Assembly: GCF_023016045.1 (NCBI RefSeq)
Contig: NZ_JALKAP010000002.1
Coordinates: forward strand, 1-64,000
Length of the DNA: 64,000 nucleotides
Direction of reading: 5' to 3'
Source: Marinobacter sp. S6332
GTDB lineage: Bacteria > Pseudomonadota > Gammaproteobacteria > Pseudomonadales > Oleiphilaceae
Part shown: positions 46,555 through 56,169 of the stretch, piece after piece
How positions within the stretch are numbered: position 1 is the first letter of the stretch
Layout of the letters: the number at the start of each line of letters is the position of its first letter
The notes under the pieces: model-generated
Seen by the model: only the letters and a program-made list of their open reading frames with translations
Database searches by the model: none
What the model was told of the DNA's origin: nothing
Made by a program: the position numbers and the translations under genes

Positions 46555-47784
46555 ATGTCAACGACGTCTCTCGAAAAGAGCAAAATCCGCATTCTACTGC
46601 TGGAAGGCGTGCATCAGTCCGCACTGGATACTCTGAATGCCGCAGGCTACACAAACATTGAGTACCTCAGCCACTCACTGGCCGAGGAAGACCTTATTGA
46701 GAAGATTGCCGATGCGCACTTTGTCGGTCTTCGATCCCGCACTCAGTTGACCGCGAAAGTATTCGAGGCCGCCAAGAAGCTGGTTGCCGTGGGCTGTTTC
46801 TGTATCGGTACCAACCAGGTGGATCTGCAGGCGGCTACCCGCAAAGGTATTGCGGTATTCAACGCACCGTTTTCCAACACCCGCAGTGTTGCTGAACTGG
46901 TTCTGGCCCAAGCTATCCTGCTGCTGCGCGGCGTGCCCGAGAAGAGCGCGAAAGCCCATCGTGGTGAATGGCAGAAGTCGGCCAAAGACAGCTACGAGAT
47001 CCGCGGCAAGAAGCTCGGCATCATCGGTTACGGCAACATTGGTACCCAGTTCAGTGTTCTGGCCGAAGGTCTGGGCATGGATGTGTACTTCTACGACGTA
47101 GTGTCCAAGCTGCCTATCGGTAACGCCACTCAGGTTGGTAGCATGCAGGAACTGCTCAACATCTGTGATGTTGTAAGCCTGCATGTTCCGGAAACACCGG
47201 CTACCAAGTATATGTTCAAGGCCGAGCAACTGGCTCAAATGAAGCCAGGTTCTATTTTAATGAACGCTTCAAGAGGCACAGTTGTTGATATCGATGCGCT
47301 CGCCGATTCCCTGAGAAGCGGCAAGCTTCTGGGTGCTGCGATCGACGTTTTCCCTGTCGAGCCGAAATCCAACAATGAAGAGTTTGTTTCTCCGCTACGG
47401 GAATTCGACAACGTGATTCTGACCCCGCACGTTGGCGGCTCAACCATTGAAGCTCAGGAAAATATCGGCCGTGAAGTGGCTGAGAAGCTGGCGATGTACA
47501 GTGATAATGGTACGTCGGTATCTTCCGTTAACTTCCCGGAAGTCGCCCTGCCTTCACACCCGAACCAACACCGCTTGCTGCACATTCATGAGAACGTGCC
47601 GGGAGTGATGTCTGAAATCAACCATGTATTCTCTGACAATGGCATCAACATTTGCGGTCAGTACCTGCAAACCAAGGAAGACATTGGTTATGTGGTGATA
47701 GACGTAGATAAAGCCTACGGTGAACTTGCGCTGCAGAAACTGCTTCAGGTCAAGGGCACCATTCGCGGCCGCGTGTTGTTTTAA
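46555..47784 (+). CDS. serA: D-3-phosphoglycerate dehydrogenase SerA
   Basis: First step of serine synthesis, oxidising 3-phosphoglycerate; bacterial SerA can also reduce 2-oxoglutarate to D-2-hydroxyglutarate. 409 residues, the E. coli type. An N-terminal substrate domain (LRSRTQLTAKVFEAAKK, AVGCFCIGTNQVDL) is followed by the NAD domain KLGIIGYGNIGTQFSVLAEG and active-site VILTPHVGGSTIEAQENIG (His), then a C-terminal ACT domain (LLHIHENVPGVMSEINHVF, NICGQYLQT) for serine feedback. The ATG at 46555 is chosen because MSTTSLEKSKIRILLLEG is the usual N-terminus and GGAAG lies upstream. A bidirectional terminator follows. Confidence 0.95.
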   Translation: MSTTSLEKSKIRILLLEGVHQSALDTLNAAGYTNIEYLSHSLAEEDLIEKIADAHFVGLRSRTQLTAKVFEAAKKLVAVGCFCIGTNQVDLQAATRKGIAVFNAPFSNTRSVAELVLAQAILLLRGVPEKSAKAHRGEWQKSAKDSYEIRGKKLGIIGYGNIGTQFSVLAEGLGMDVYFYDVVSKLPIGNATQVGSMQELLNICDVVSLHVPETPATKYMFKAEQLAQMKPGSILMNASRGTVVDIDALADSLRSGKLLGAAIDVFPVEPKSNNEEFVSPLREFDNVILTPHVGGSTIEAQENIGREVAEKLAMYSDNGTSVSSVNFPEVALPSHPNQHRLLHIHENVPGVMSEINHVFSDNGINICGQYLQTKEDIGYVVIDVDKAYGELALQKLLQVKGTIRGRVLF

Positions 47785-47800
47785 TAGATTCCCGGCCCAT

Positions 47801-47833
47801 AAAAAAACCGGAGCATGCAGCTCCGGTTTTTTT
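47801..47833. terminator. Bidirectional rho-independent terminator
   Basis: Seven A's and CCGGAGC pair with GCTCCGG and seven T's around ATGCA. The T/A runs on both strands let it serve serA on the plus strand and the OmpA-like gene on the minus strand. Confidence 0.95.
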
Positions 47834-47870
47834 ATGCTCAGGCAACGCCCGAGCTCAGGTTATTTACGTG

Positions 47871-48527
47871 TTACTTCATGGGCACCAAAGTCAGCTCAAC
47901 ACGGCGGTTCTGCTCACGCCCTGCAGCGGTATCGTTAGACGCAATTGGATAACGCTCACCGTATCCAACAGCACGGGTGCGCTTAGACTCGATGCCTTGG
48001 TTGAGCAGAAAGTCTCGCACAGAGCCCGCACGGCGCTCGCTGAGCAACTGGTTGTAGTTATCAGCACCGGAACTGTCTGTGTGACCCTCAATCTGAATAA
48101 TGGTCTTGTCGAACTCTTTCAATACCAAAGACACTGATTCAAGCGTGCTCGTGAAGCCGGAGCGGATAGCGGTCTGGTCCAGCTCGAACGTGATATTGCC
48201 GGGCATTACCAGCTCAATTTTATCGCCGTTGCGAACAACCCGAACACCTGTGCCTTTGAGCTTATGCCTCAGCTCTGCTTCCTGCCGATCCATGTAGTAG
48301 CCAATACCACCACCCACTGCCGCACCGCTGGCAGCGCCAATAAGCGCGCCTTTGCCACGATCGCTTTTACTCGAGGTTGCCGCACCTACGGCAGCTCCAC
48401 CAACAGCACCAATAATACTGCCCTTGGTCGCGTTCGATGTTTTCTCTTCGTCAGTATACGGGTCATAGGTCATACAGCCAGCAAGACCCATGGTCGTTAC
48501 GGCTAATGCAAGCATCGTTTTCTTCAC
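47871..48527 (-). CDS. OmpA-family outer-membrane lipoprotein
   Basis: 218 residues. A signal peptide with lipobox (TMGLAGC) is followed by a glycine-zipper region (KGSIIGAVGGAAVGAAT, GALIGAASGAAVGGGIGYYM), then a C-terminal OmpA/MotB peptidoglycan-binding domain with IQIEGHTDSSGADNYNQLLS, ERRAGSVRDFLLNQGI and NRRVELTLVP. It probably anchors the outer membrane to peptidoglycan (YfiB/YiaD type). The start is GTG with AGGAG six bases upstream. It stands alone, convergent with serA across a shared terminator. Confidence 0.92.
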   Translation of the reverse strand: MKKTMLALAVTTMGLAGCMTYDPYTDEEKTSNATKGSIIGAVGGAAVGAATSSKSDRGKGALIGAASGAAVGGGIGYYMDRQEAELRHKLKGTGVRVVRNGDKIELVMPGNITFELDQTAIRSGFTSTLESVSLVLKEFDKTIIQIEGHTDSSGADNYNQLLSERRAGSVRDFLLNQGIESKRTRAVGYGERYPIASNDTAAGREQNRRVELTLVPMK

Positions 48528-48605
48528 ACAATTCTCCTGTGGCGATATTTTTGCAGGCGCTATTCAGCTTGAAGCTTTCAACTACAGAGCCTTCTCATTG
48601 TGGCT

Positions 48606-49622
48606 TCAGGAGTTTTTAGAAGCGCCTACCGCTGAATGTTCAAAAGTATCAATAATCGTGTTGAACACGGTTGCCTGTAGATCCTTGGCTTCATTCACCA
48701 GATGATGACGTCCGTCGGCAATCCTCACTTCCTCTACCGCTGCGAACTTGTTGCGGATTATTCTCAGATTGTGTTGCCAGTCTACCGTTTGGTCTTTTTC
48801 GCCCTGAACAACCGTCACCGGAAAGTCCACCGGCCGAGCAGATTCAATGTGCGGTATCCAGATTCGTAACGCACTCACCCAATCCACATGCACGGCCCTT
48901 GCCTGCAACGGATCATGCTCACGCAGGAAGCGCAAAAAACGGGTATTGCCACTATTGGCGGCAAATACACGCTGCCATCGGGTCATAAACGGCTTAACCA
49001 AAGTGTGCAAAACCTTGGCGCCAAGCCAGCCCGCGGGGCGCACCAGTGGTGCCAGCAAAACCACCTTCCGGAACTCCGACGTTTCCGTAGAGTGGTGGTT
49101 AGACAGAAGGTAGTCGATCAATATGGCTCCTCCCGTACTTTGTCCTACCGCAAACCAAGGTCCGCGGATTTTATCGCGAACATGGGCCAGAACTTGCGAC
49201 AAAACCCCCTGATACTCCAAAAAACTGCCAATGGCCGCCGGTGTGCCACTGGAAAGCCCATGGCCCGGCTGGTCATACGCCAGCACATCAAAACCGGCAG
49301 CGAGACAGCGATCAATCAACTGGCTATATAGGCCAACATGATCAAAATAGCCGTGCATAATAAACACAGTACCTTTTTCGGCTCGTGGTTCGGGCAGCCG
49401 GAAGTAATGCACCATAACCTCGTGTTCGCCTGCCGTCACATAGCCTTGATGGTAGGCAACCTCAGGGTGTTCCACCCATAGGTCAAGGCCGTAGAAACGG
49501 CAATACGCCACCATCTCGTCGCTGAGTTCTTCCCGTCCATCGGGATCAAAAGGCTCAAGTCTCTCAAGCAAGGAGCCACGGTCCCAGTCGGGTATTTCTA
49601 TGGTATCTGTTTTCCAGTACAC
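48606..49622 (-). CDS. Alpha/beta hydrolase, lysophospholipase-like
   Basis: 338 residues. An alpha/beta fold is visible as VFIMHGYFDHVGLYSQLI, VLAYDQPGHGLSSG, the nucleophile elbow AVGQSTGGAILIDYLL (Ser), QGEKDQTVDWQHNL (Asp) and DGRHHLVNEA (His). It resembles the monoacylglycerol lipase/lysophospholipase (PldB) group. The likely start is a GTG at 49622 with a poor ribosome-binding site, and no better start is evident before the conserved region. It is transcribed away from the next hydrolase gene. The substrate is unknown. Confidence 0.85.
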   Translation of the reverse strand: MYWKTDTIEIPDWDRGSLLERLEPFDPDGREELSDEMVAYCRFYGLDLWVEHPEVAYHQGYVTAGEHEVMVHYFRLPEPRAEKGTVFIMHGYFDHVGLYSQLIDRCLAAGFDVLAYDQPGHGLSSGTPAAIGSFLEYQGVLSQVLAHVRDKIRGPWFAVGQSTGGAILIDYLLSNHHSTETSEFRKVVLLAPLVRPAGWLGAKVLHTLVKPFMTRWQRVFAANSGNTRFLRFLREHDPLQARAVHVDWVSALRIWIPHIESARPVDFPVTVVQGEKDQTVDWQHNLRIIRNKFAAVEEVRIADGRHHLVNEAKDLQATVFNTIIDTFEHSAVGASKNS

Positions 49623-49701
49623 GTAGAGTTAAACGCCTGTCATGAATAGATAATACGAATTTCGATGCACAATCCTAACCCATAGCGGGGGCATAACACA
49701 G

Positions 49702-50595
49702 ATGTTGCAACATCTTCTTGAAACTGCGCTGCGCCAAACCATGACTCGTTTGGTTAGGCCAGCCCTTCACCCGGCAATCCCCATTTCCGTTCAACGCCGA
49801 TTGATCCGCCAAGCCTATAGGAGCTCTATACCGCCTAGTGGCTGCCGCTTTCAAACTGGCACCTTGGCTGGCCGGCCGGTTATTAGAAGCTCTTTCGGCC
49901 CAACCACACAAGGCGCTGTGCTATATCTGCACGGCGGCGGTTATATCATCGGCTCTGCAGCCACCCATAAAGGCCTCACCGGCCATTTGGCGAAAGCCAG
50001 CGGCTGCATGGTGGTCACACCAGACTACCGCCTTGCGCCCGAGCACCCATTTCCAGCTGCATTAGACGACGCTGAGGCTGCCTGGTTTGCGTTGATAGAT
50101 GAAGGCTTTGATCCTGAACAAATCGCCATTGCTGGCGACTCTGCAGGCGGCGGGTTGTCCATTGCCTTAGCCATGCGCTTGCGTGATCGCAATCAGCCAC
50201 TGCCCTCTTCCGTTACGGTTTTTTCACCCTGGGCGGATTTGACTCAAAAAGAACTGTATTCGCCTGAATGCGAGCCCGTTCTGCAAGCACGCTGGACAGC
50301 GAAAGCTGCAAAGCTCTATGCCGCTCATGAGCCTCTCAACCACCCACTCATTTCGCCAATTTTCGGAAACTTTAAAGGCTTACCGCCACTTTTAGTGCAA
50401 GTCGGGAGTCAGGAAATTCTGCTTAACGATGCAGAACGTCTTGCGAATGCGGCGAGAAAGGCTGGGGTAAACACTCAGCTGGAGGTGTTCAACAGTCTTT
50501 GGCACGTGTTTCAGGTACACAGCGGCCAGCTAGACAGAGCCACAGCCGCCGTACAGACGGCTGGCAAGCATATCAGAGCGCATCTGGCAGGCTGA
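49702..50595 (+). CDS. Alpha/beta hydrolase of the hormone-sensitive lipase family
   Basis: 297 residues, an HSL-type carboxylesterase. The oxyanion-hole motif HGGG is in [14 protein letters not shown], the nucleophile Ser in [14 protein letters not shown], the Asp in [18 protein letters not shown], and the His in [12 protein letters not shown]. Such enzymes hydrolyse short- to medium-chain esters. A perfect 16-bp palindrome (AGATGTTGCAACATCT, 49700-49715) covers the start codon and could bind a repressor or simply be chance. There is no clear Shine-Dalgarno before the ATG. The 3' end overlaps the convergent GIY-YIG gene by 23 bp. Confidence 0.9.
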   Translation: MLQHLLETALRQTMTRLVRPALHPAIPISVQRRLIRQAYRSSIPPSGCRFQTGTLAGRPVIRSSFGPTTQGAVLYLHGGGYIIGSAATHKGLTGHLAKASGCMVVTPDYRLAPEHPFPAALDDAEAAWFALIDEGFDPEQIAIAGDSAGGGLSIALAMRLRDRNQPLPSSVTVFSPWADLTQKELYSPECEPVLQARWTAKAAKLYAAHEPLNHPLISPIFGNFKGLPPLLVQVGSQEILLNDAERLANAARKAGVNTQLEVFNSLWHVFQVHSGQLDRATAAVQTAGKHIRAHLAG

Positions 50596-50851
50596 GCTTA
50601 CCCAGCACCAGCGCCTCTTTGCGCTGCCTCGGCCATTGTTTGATATGCCACTCCAGCTTCGAAGCCCGGCTGCGATCCCCTGCAGGCAAGCTAAGCACTA
50701 ACTCCAGCGGGCCTTTGCCCCTCAAGCTCCGCGCTCCTTTGGGAGCGCCAGCTTGATGCTCGGCAAAGCGACGGGGCACATCGGTAGTAATGCCCGTATA
50801 TAACGCACCACGGGCGGTGCGAACCATGTATACAAACCATTCACTGGCCAT
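50573..50851 (-). CDS. GIY-YIG domain protein (UPF0213/YhbQ type)
   Basis: About 92 residues, a stand-alone GIY-YIG nuclease domain. The motif appears as [20 protein letters not shown] followed by PRRFAEH, then [20 protein letters not shown] with the conserved Glu. Members are small, with possible nuclease activity on DNA, but roles are poorly defined. The start at 50851 (MASEWFVYM) is used because homologues begin there; 50869 would add six residues. It overlaps the end of the EamA gene and is the last gene of a four-gene overlapping operon. Confidence 0.85.
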   Translation of the reverse strand: MASEWFVYMVRTARGALYTGITTDVPRRFAEHQAGAPKGARSLRGKGPLELVLSLPAGDRSRASKLEWHIKQWPRQRKEALVLGKLSLPDAL

Positions 50852-51749
50852 CTGCCAGCCCCTGTTCACGCTCTTTCGTTTTCTTCTGCTGCAGCCAGAG
50901 CCCCGCCATAATCAACACCAGACCTATATAGGTCGAGGGTAAAATCTGCTCACCCAAAATAAAGTAGATAAACACCAGCGACAGGAACGGAGAAATAAAA
51001 ATCAGGTTGCTTACCCGGGATGTGTTTTCAGCTTTTTTCATGGCGTAAGACCAAAGCACAAAGGCAATACCCATCTCGAAGATGCCTACATACAGAGCGG
51101 CTACCAGCGACCCGGTTACCGGCAAATTCAAGCTTTCTGTCCACCAGCAAATCAAAGCAATTACCGGTAGACCGAAAGAGAAGTTCAGAAATAGCCCCAC
51201 CACAGGGTCCCGAGTATCACGAGTGGCAATAATCCAATACGAAGCCCACACAAGCGTGCTGCCTATGGCTAGAGCAACCCCCAAAGGATCGGAAAAACTC
51301 AAGGTGGTCACAGCACCCCGCGTGGCAATCACCACAACGCCTGCATAGCATAACAACCCAGCCAGAATATCGAGCCTGCGTAAGCGGTGCCCCAAAAAAG
51401 GTACCGATAGGTAAGCTAACACCAGCGCCCAGGTGTAGTTCAACGGCTGGGCCTCTTGCGCCGGTAAGCGGTCAAAGGCGCCAAAAAGAAAGAAATAATA
51501 CAGACAAGGATTTATTAATCCCATGCCAAACGATTGTATGTATTGTTTTTTCTCCAGTGAGAACACTAAATGCCAGCGCTTTTGCAGCATCAGAATCACT
51601 GCCATAACGAGCACAGACGCGGTACATGCAACCAACAGCATTTGCACCGGAGCCAAATCCGCCAGCGCTAGCTTGAAGGCGGTGGCAACCGTAGACCAGA
51701 GCAAAACCGTACCCAGCCCGTAAAGCATGGCTGTTTTCTGATCTTTCAT
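50841..51749 (-). CDS. EamA/DMT-superfamily transporter
   Basis: 302 residues with ten hydrophobic helices in two EamA halves. The first carries [20 protein letters not shown] and [19 protein letters not shown]; the second carries [17 protein letters not shown] and [20 protein letters not shown]. These act as metabolite exporters (amino acids, nucleobases and the like); substrate unknown. Its ATG overlaps the stop of the sigma-54 activator gene as ATGA, tying it to that two-component system. Confidence 0.88.
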   Translation of the reverse strand: MKDQKTAMLYGLGTVLLWSTVATAFKLALADLAPVQMLLVACTASVLVMAVILMLQKRWHLVFSLEKKQYIQSFGMGLINPCLYYFFLFGAFDRLPAQEAQPLNYTWALVLAYLSVPFLGHRLRRLDILAGLLCYAGVVVIATRGAVTTLSFSDPLGVALAIGSTLVWASYWIIATRDTRDPVVGLFLNFSFGLPVIALICWWTESLNLPVTGSLVAALYVGIFEMGIAFVLWSYAMKKAENTSRVSNLIFISPFLSLVFIYFILGEQILPSTYIGLVLIMAGLWLQQKKTKEREQGLADGQ

Positions 51750-53191
51750 TGCAACCCTCCCCGGGGCTCTTTCGTGTTAGCAGTTATCGAGGAAGTGCCC
51801 TCATTGATTGCTTCGGCGCCATACTCTCCTGCCGCTAACCAACGGTACAAGGTGCGGCGATTGATACCTAAAATTTGGGCGGCACGGCGTTTGTTGCCAT
51901 TCACCGCCTGCATCACTTCGCGCACGTAATCTTGCTGCAACTTTTCCAGTGTCGGCCACTGAGCAATGGTATCGGGTGAGTGCGCGGTTTTCGGGGTAGT
52001 TGCGCCACCTTGGCGCTTACGAACCCGTTCCGGAAGGTGGTCAGGTTGTATGGTATCGCCGTCACAAAACGTCACCGCGCGTTCAATGGCGCTAGATAGT
52101 TCACGCACGTTCCCCGGGAACGGATAATCCATCAGGGTGCGGGAGCTCACTTCGCTGAGCTTCAAGAATCCGCGTTGGTGCCGCCGTGCAGCCTCCCGTA
52201 AAAAGTGCATGGCGAGCAGATCAACGTCATCGCCCCGCTCGCGCAGTGCCGGGATACGCAAACTCAGGGTTTCCAGCCGATAGTAGAGATCTTCTCGAAA
52301 GCCCCCTTCACGCACGGCTTTAAGCAGGTCTACGTGGGTGGCTGCCAGAATGCGAACATCTACCGGCTCTTCCTGATCCGAACCCACGGGTTTAACCATA
52401 CCTTCTTGCAGCACCCGCAGAAGCTTTGCTTGCAGGGCCAGAGGCATTTCGCCAATTTCATCCAACAACAAGGTACCACCGTGAGCCTCTGCAAACAGGC
52501 CTTTCCGAGCTTGGCGCGCTCCGGTAAAAGCGCCTGCTTCGTGGCCAAAGAACTCACTTTCCATGAGCTCTCCTGGTATACCTGCGCAGTTGACCGCCAC
52601 AAACGAGCCGGAGCTTCGCTCACTGGCCCGGTGAATGGCTCTGGCCACCAGTTCTTTACCCGTGCCACTTTCGCCGCAGATCAACACGGCAGCTTCACTG
52701 CGGGCGATCTGCCGAATCTCGGATCGAAGCTTTACCATGCTTGCATGCTCACCAATCAGCCCAAGGTTCTCCTCGGTGCCAGTGTGCGCAAGCAACTGCT
52801 GCAGTTGCCGGGTAAGATCGGCCTGAGTTAACAATCTGCGTATTTTTAGACGCAAATGGTCAGTAGACAAAGGTTTGGTGAGAAAATCATCTGCCCCCGC
52901 TTTCAGAGCCTCCACGGCCTGATCAACGGTTCCGAATGCGGTAATGATGATAAAAGGAAGACTGTGACCTTCAGCTTGAGCTGTCTTGAGAAGCTCCAAC
53001 CCATCGCCATCGGGCAAGCGAAGGTCTGACACAACCAAGTCAGGCGTCTCTGCATTCAACAGTCCACACGCCTCTTGCACTGTTCCGGCACGGCTTACAC
53101 TGTAACCATCCAGCTCAAGCTCTTCGCTCAACAAAAGGCCGAGACTTGCATCATCTTCCAGTAGCAGAATTTTGGCCTTACAGTCACTCAT
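51746..53191 (-). CDS. Sigma-54-dependent response regulator (NtrC family)
   Basis: 481 residues. The receiver domain has phospho-acceptor Asp56 ([12 protein letters not shown]) and Lys in FLTKPLS. The AAA+ domain has Walker A GESGTGKE at 173-180 and the sigma-54 contact loop GAFTGA at 220-225, then [15 protein letters not shown]-terminal Fis-type helix-turn-helix reads [20 protein letters not shown]. When phosphorylated it should activate RpoN promoters. Its start overlaps the kinase stop as ATGA. The divergent DUF4168 gene carries a matching promoter and a palindromic site, the best target candidate. Confidence 0.94.
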   Translation of the reverse strand: MSDCKAKILLLEDDASLGLLLSEELELDGYSVSRAGTVQEACGLLNAETPDLVVSDLRLPDGDGLELLKTAQAEGHSLPFIIITAFGTVDQAVEALKAGADDFLTKPLSTDHLRLKIRRLLTQADLTRQLQQLLAHTGTEENLGLIGEHASMVKLRSEIRQIARSEAAVLICGESGTGKELVARAIHRASERSSGSFVAVNCAGIPGELMESEFFGHEAGAFTGARQARKGLFAEAHGGTLLLDEIGEMPLALQAKLLRVLQEGMVKPVGSDQEEPVDVRILAATHVDLLKAVREGGFREDLYYRLETLSLRIPALRERGDDVDLLAMHFLREAARRHQRGFLKLSEVSSRTLMDYPFPGNVRELSSAIERAVTFCDGDTIQPDHLPERVRKRQGGATTPKTAHSPDTIAQWPTLEKLQQDYVREVMQAVNGNKRRAAQILGINRRTLYRWLAAGEYGAEAINEGTSSITANTKEPRGGLQ

Positions 53192-54660
53192 GTTAGCACC
53201 TCCTCAGGCCAGAACAGGCTCATTCTGCACCCTCCTGAATCACTGTTGCCGATTTCAATCCGGCCACCATGCTCTTTAAGAACGCTGCTTACCACAGCCA
53301 GCCCCAGCCCCGTTCCTTCTCCGGCCGGCCGGGTACTGTAGAAGGGCTCAAATACGGCACTGCGCTTATCTTCAGTTATGCCGGGCCCATCGTCCTCAAC
53401 CCGAACTTCCCATTCATCGTTATGTCGATGCAGCGATAACAGAACCTCAGAGTTGGCGGCCTGACACGCATTGCGCACCACATTTAAACATGCCAACTCT
53501 AACCTCACTGGCTCTGCTTTCACTTTGGACTCCGTATCAAGCCCCTCGCTTCGCAAGCGCTTGCCCTCGCATTTTTCATCTTCACCGGCTCGATCCAGCA
53601 CATCTTTGAGAACCGCACTAAGGCTTATTGGCCGCCTTGAATCCGGCACATGGCGAAAACAGTCTAAAAGTTGCTGGATAATGGTGGTCATGCGCCCGAC
53701 TTGATAGCTGATATCATCCAGTTGCCGACGTTGTTCCTCCGTAAGCTCGTGGCGGGCGAGGATGTTCGCGCGCCCCTGAATAACGTTTAAAGGCGCGCCA
53801 AGTTCGTGGGCCACACCGCCAGCCACACGCCCTATCATGGCAATCTTCTCCTGATACTCTAGACGCTGCGCAAGCTGCCGTTCTTTTGCCACTCGCTGCT
53901 GTATTTCTTCCTCCGCTATCGCCATGCGTTCACCCATCTCTCGAAGACCACCGTAAATCTGCTGCAACTCACGGGGGCCAGAGGCTTCTGCATCAAACCG
54001 CCAATGGCCAGGGGCCAGCTCACCCATGATGCTCAATAGCCGGCTGACATGGCGCCCTACTGTGCCGTAATGCCCTAATACGACCACTAGGATGATCGTC
54101 ACCGCAAGCGCCGACCAGATAGATACAGCCCAAAGGCGACTGGATGCCAGCAGCTCATGAAAGTCACTGCGCCTACGTGTGATTTGCAGCAAACCCTGAA
54201 TCCGGCCATCGTCGGCCACCAACGGAGTAAAGTGCGAGAATACTGATTGCCCATCTACCCAGCGAAAAGCTCCTCCAAGCTCGCCGCTGCTAATTGCCTG
54301 TTCGGCACTGGCGCTGTTGCCCACATCGGTGTCAGCCAGCCCGAGGCTGGCGATTCGAGCACCCTCTTTATCGAATACCGAGGCGCCGGAAACGCGACCA
54401 ATGCGAAAAATCGATTTCAGGGAATCCCCCATCACCAACTCGTCTTTTTCTTGCATTGCTCGGGAAAGCGGCCCGCTGGCTGCGCGGGCAACCAGCTCCA
54501 GATCTTCCCGTAAGCGATCATTCAGGGCTTTTTCTACGGCTCCGAATCCGAGGTATATGGCAAGCCCGCTGATCACCAACAAGGGCACAACAATGCTCAA
54601 CACCAGCGTTAACTGTATCGACCCCAAAACGTGGCCAGCACTTCTTAAAGACGGTTTCAT
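53188..54660 (-). CDS. Sensor histidine kinase
   Basis: About 490 residues. TM1 (about 14-38), a periplasmic sensor of some 130 residues, and TM2 (about 176-196) are followed by a HAMP-like linker, then HisKA with His285 in RVAGGVAHELGAPLNVIQG and a HATPase domain (RVEDDGPGITEDKR, FEPFYSTRPAGEGTGLGLAV). The periplasmic part (SGASVFDKEGARIASLG) looks like a single-Cache/double-helix sensor; the signal is unknown. The ATG at 54660 has GGGAG five bases upstream; 54708 is less likely, as it would place the palindromic site inside the gene. It is first of the operon kinase, regulator, EamA, GIY-YIG. Confidence 0.93.
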   Translation of the reverse strand: MKPSLRSAGHVLGSIQLTLVLSIVVPLLVISGLAIYLGFGAVEKALNDRLREDLELVARAASGPLSRAMQEKDELVMGDSLKSIFRIGRVSGASVFDKEGARIASLGLADTDVGNSASAEQAISSGELGGAFRWVDGQSVFSHFTPLVADDGRIQGLLQITRRRSDFHELLASSRLWAVSIWSALAVTIILVVVLGHYGTVGRHVSRLLSIMGELAPGHWRFDAEASGPRELQQIYGGLREMGERMAIAEEEIQQRVAKERQLAQRLEYQEKIAMIGRVAGGVAHELGAPLNVIQGRANILARHELTEEQRRQLDDISYQVGRMTTIIQQLLDCFRHVPDSRRPISLSAVLKDVLDRAGEDEKCEGKRLRSEGLDTESKVKAEPVRLELACLNVVRNACQAANSEVLLSLHRHNDEWEVRVEDDGPGITEDKRSAVFEPFYSTRPAGEGTGLGLAVVSSVLKEHGGRIEIGNSDSGGCRMSLFWPEEVLT

Positions 54661-54693
54661 TTGGACTCCCGAACCATAATTGCCACACACTTC

Positions 54694-54707
54694 TGCCACA
54701 TGTGGCA
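54694..54707. promoter_or_regulatory. Palindromic enhancer-like site (candidate regulator binding site)
   Basis: TGCCACATGTGGCA is a perfect 14-bp palindrome. A further TGCCACA half-site lies at 54681-54687. It is centred about 95 bp upstream of the sigma-54-like promoter of the DUF4168 gene and 40 bp upstream of the kinase start, the usual distance for an NtrC-type activator site. Confidence 0.6.
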
Positions 54708-54793
54708 TTTAGCCACAACCTTCATTACTTGAGATTAATTACTATAAACACCTAACTTGTTATTTTGAAACGTATTTATTAAACCTTTAAAAC

Positions 54794-54808
54794 TGGCACG
54801 GCGCTTGA
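54794..54808 (+). promoter_or_regulatory. Sigma-54-type -24/-12 promoter of the DUF4168 gene
   Basis: TGGCACG (54794-54800), four bases, then TTGA. This fits the RpoN consensus TGGCACG-N4-TTGC with one mismatch, A for the last C. The start of transcription would be near 54820, about 40 bp before the ATG. Direct repeats AGGTAC at 54810 and 54822 lie just downstream. Confidence 0.65.
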
Positions 54809-54861
54809 TAGGTACCTTGACAGGTACTTAGTGACCGCAAATGAAACAGGAGAAGTCGATT

Positions 54862-55266
54862 ATGAATATGAACAAATTACTCGTATCCGTTACTGCATCC
54901 ATTGTCCTTTTGGCCGCCGCGCCCACCATGGCAGAGCAAAACCAGCAGAGCCCTGCAGCCACCGGCGATTCGAGCGGCTACGCGAATCCTGCAGCCGCGG
55001 GATCACAAAAGACCAACTTTAACGATGCAGAACTGAAAAAGTTCATCGCTGCACAGGAGGGCATCACCGAAGTGCGCGAAGAGTACATCGAAAAAATTGA
55101 AGCGGCGGATTCTCAGGAAAAAGCTCAGAAACTGCAGATGAAGGCCAACGATGAGATGGTATCGGTCATCGAAGAGAACGGTATGGACATCCCAACCTAT
55201 AATGCCATCGCGACCGCCTACAGCAGTGAGCCGAAAGTACGTAACCGTGTTGATGCGCTGATGTAA
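54862..55266 (+). CDS. DUF4168 exported protein
   Basis: About 134 residues. A signal peptide (MNMNKLLVSVTASIVLLAAA, cut after TMA) precedes a Gln/Ala/Ser-rich stretch and a DUF4168 domain: FNDAELKKFIAAQEGITEVR, an acidic helix, then AYSSEPKVRNRVDALM. Such proteins are small, helical and periplasmic, with unknown function. The start at 54862 has AGGAG nine bases upstream; an ATG at 54841 lies before that site. The sigma-54-like promoter and upstream palindrome suggest control by the divergent two-component system. A terminator follows. Confidence 0.85.
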   Translation: MNMNKLLVSVTASIVLLAAAPTMAEQNQQSPAATGDSSGYANPAAAGSQKTNFNDAELKKFIAAQEGITEVREEYIEKIEAADSQEKAQKLQMKANDEMVSVIEENGMDIPTYNAIATAYSSEPKVRNRVDALM

Positions 55267-55302
55267 TCAAGCGTCGAAACCGGATCAGTTGCTCGTCAGT
55301 TT

Positions 55303-55330
55303 AGCCCCGCCTAGCGGGGCTGCTTGTTTT
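55303..55330 (+). terminator. Terminator after the DUF4168 gene
   Basis: AGCCCCGC and GCGGGGCT pair around CTA, followed by GCTTGTTTT. The stem is strong but the T-run is interrupted. It ends the monocistronic DUF4168 message. Confidence 0.7.
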
Positions 55331-55357
55331 GCAAAGCGGACAATAGGCTTGCATCAA

Positions 55358-56161
55358 TCAACCGACCGAGACAGGTACGGAGACAAACTTTACGCCTTGA
55401 CGGGCCAGCTCCGCTGAGCCGCGGGCTGTAAGTTCAGAAATAAACTGAAACTGCTCCTTGGGATCAAACGGGTAAGCTTTCAAACGGTAATGCATGCCCC
55501 AGGGCTTATTGAAAACAATCACCAACACAGGCTGCCAAGTTTTTGTTCGCGGGCTGGTAAAGGCTACGTCTCTAAGTAGCTCTCGCACCCTGCCAACATC
55601 ATGGTTGGCCTCAAGGTGGAAATCTGCCACACACATCAAGTTATCTGTGCCGTCGTTACCGTTGGCAATGAGCGAGTTCCAAAGCTTGTTGTGAGGAATA
55701 ATCACAACCGTATCATCGGGGGTGACAATCTCGGCCGCCCGGGTACCTATGGCTCGCACTTCGCCGTATTGCCCGCCCACTTCAATCCAGTCTCCCGGTC
55801 GATAAGGCATCTCGTAGAGAGTAACAATGCCTGCAATCAAACTGTTGGCGTAATCCTTAAAAGCGAAGCCCAGCGCCAGCGCCAGAGCGCCAAAAATGGC
55901 CACCATGTTTTCGAACGATGGTTCAACCAGTATCGGAACCACGATCACAATCGTAGCGAAGATAATTAACAATCGAAGCAAGGGCACAGATGCCAAAAGA
56001 TAAAGGCGAGGCTTACCACCGAGTTTTTCAGCAACGCGAGGAAGCACCTTCTGAACCGCAACGGTAATCAGCGAGGCGATGACAACAACCAGAATCGCTT
56101 TCAGCAGTGCCTGCCCGGTTATAGAGGCGAAGGCGTCTTTAACTCCGAGGTCCTCAAACAT
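55358..56161 (-). CDS. MscS-family mechanosensitive channel
   Basis: 267 residues, a small MscS. Helices are at about 17-38, 55-80 and 85-105; the third pore helix reads FGALALALGFAFKDYANSLIAGIV. It is followed by the beta domain (YRPGDWIEVGGQYGEVRAIGTRA) and a C-terminal alpha/beta domain. It would release solutes on osmotic downshock. AGGAGG precedes the ATG and overlaps the stop of the upstream gene, so the two are tightly coupled. That pairing suggests the upstream protein affects the channel. Confidence 0.9.
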   Translation of the reverse strand: MFEDLGVKDAFASITGQALLKAILVVVIASLITVAVQKVLPRVAEKLGGKPRLYLLASVPLLRLLIIFATIVIVVPILVEPSFENMVAIFGALALALGFAFKDYANSLIAGIVTLYEMPYRPGDWIEVGGQYGEVRAIGTRAAEIVTPDDTVVIIPHNKLWNSLIANGNDGTDNLMCVADFHLEANHDVGRVRELLRDVAFTSPRTKTWQPVLVIVFNKPWGMHYRLKAYPFDPKEQFQFISELTARGSAELARQGVKFVSVPVSVG

Positions 56162-56169
56162 AAAGCCTC

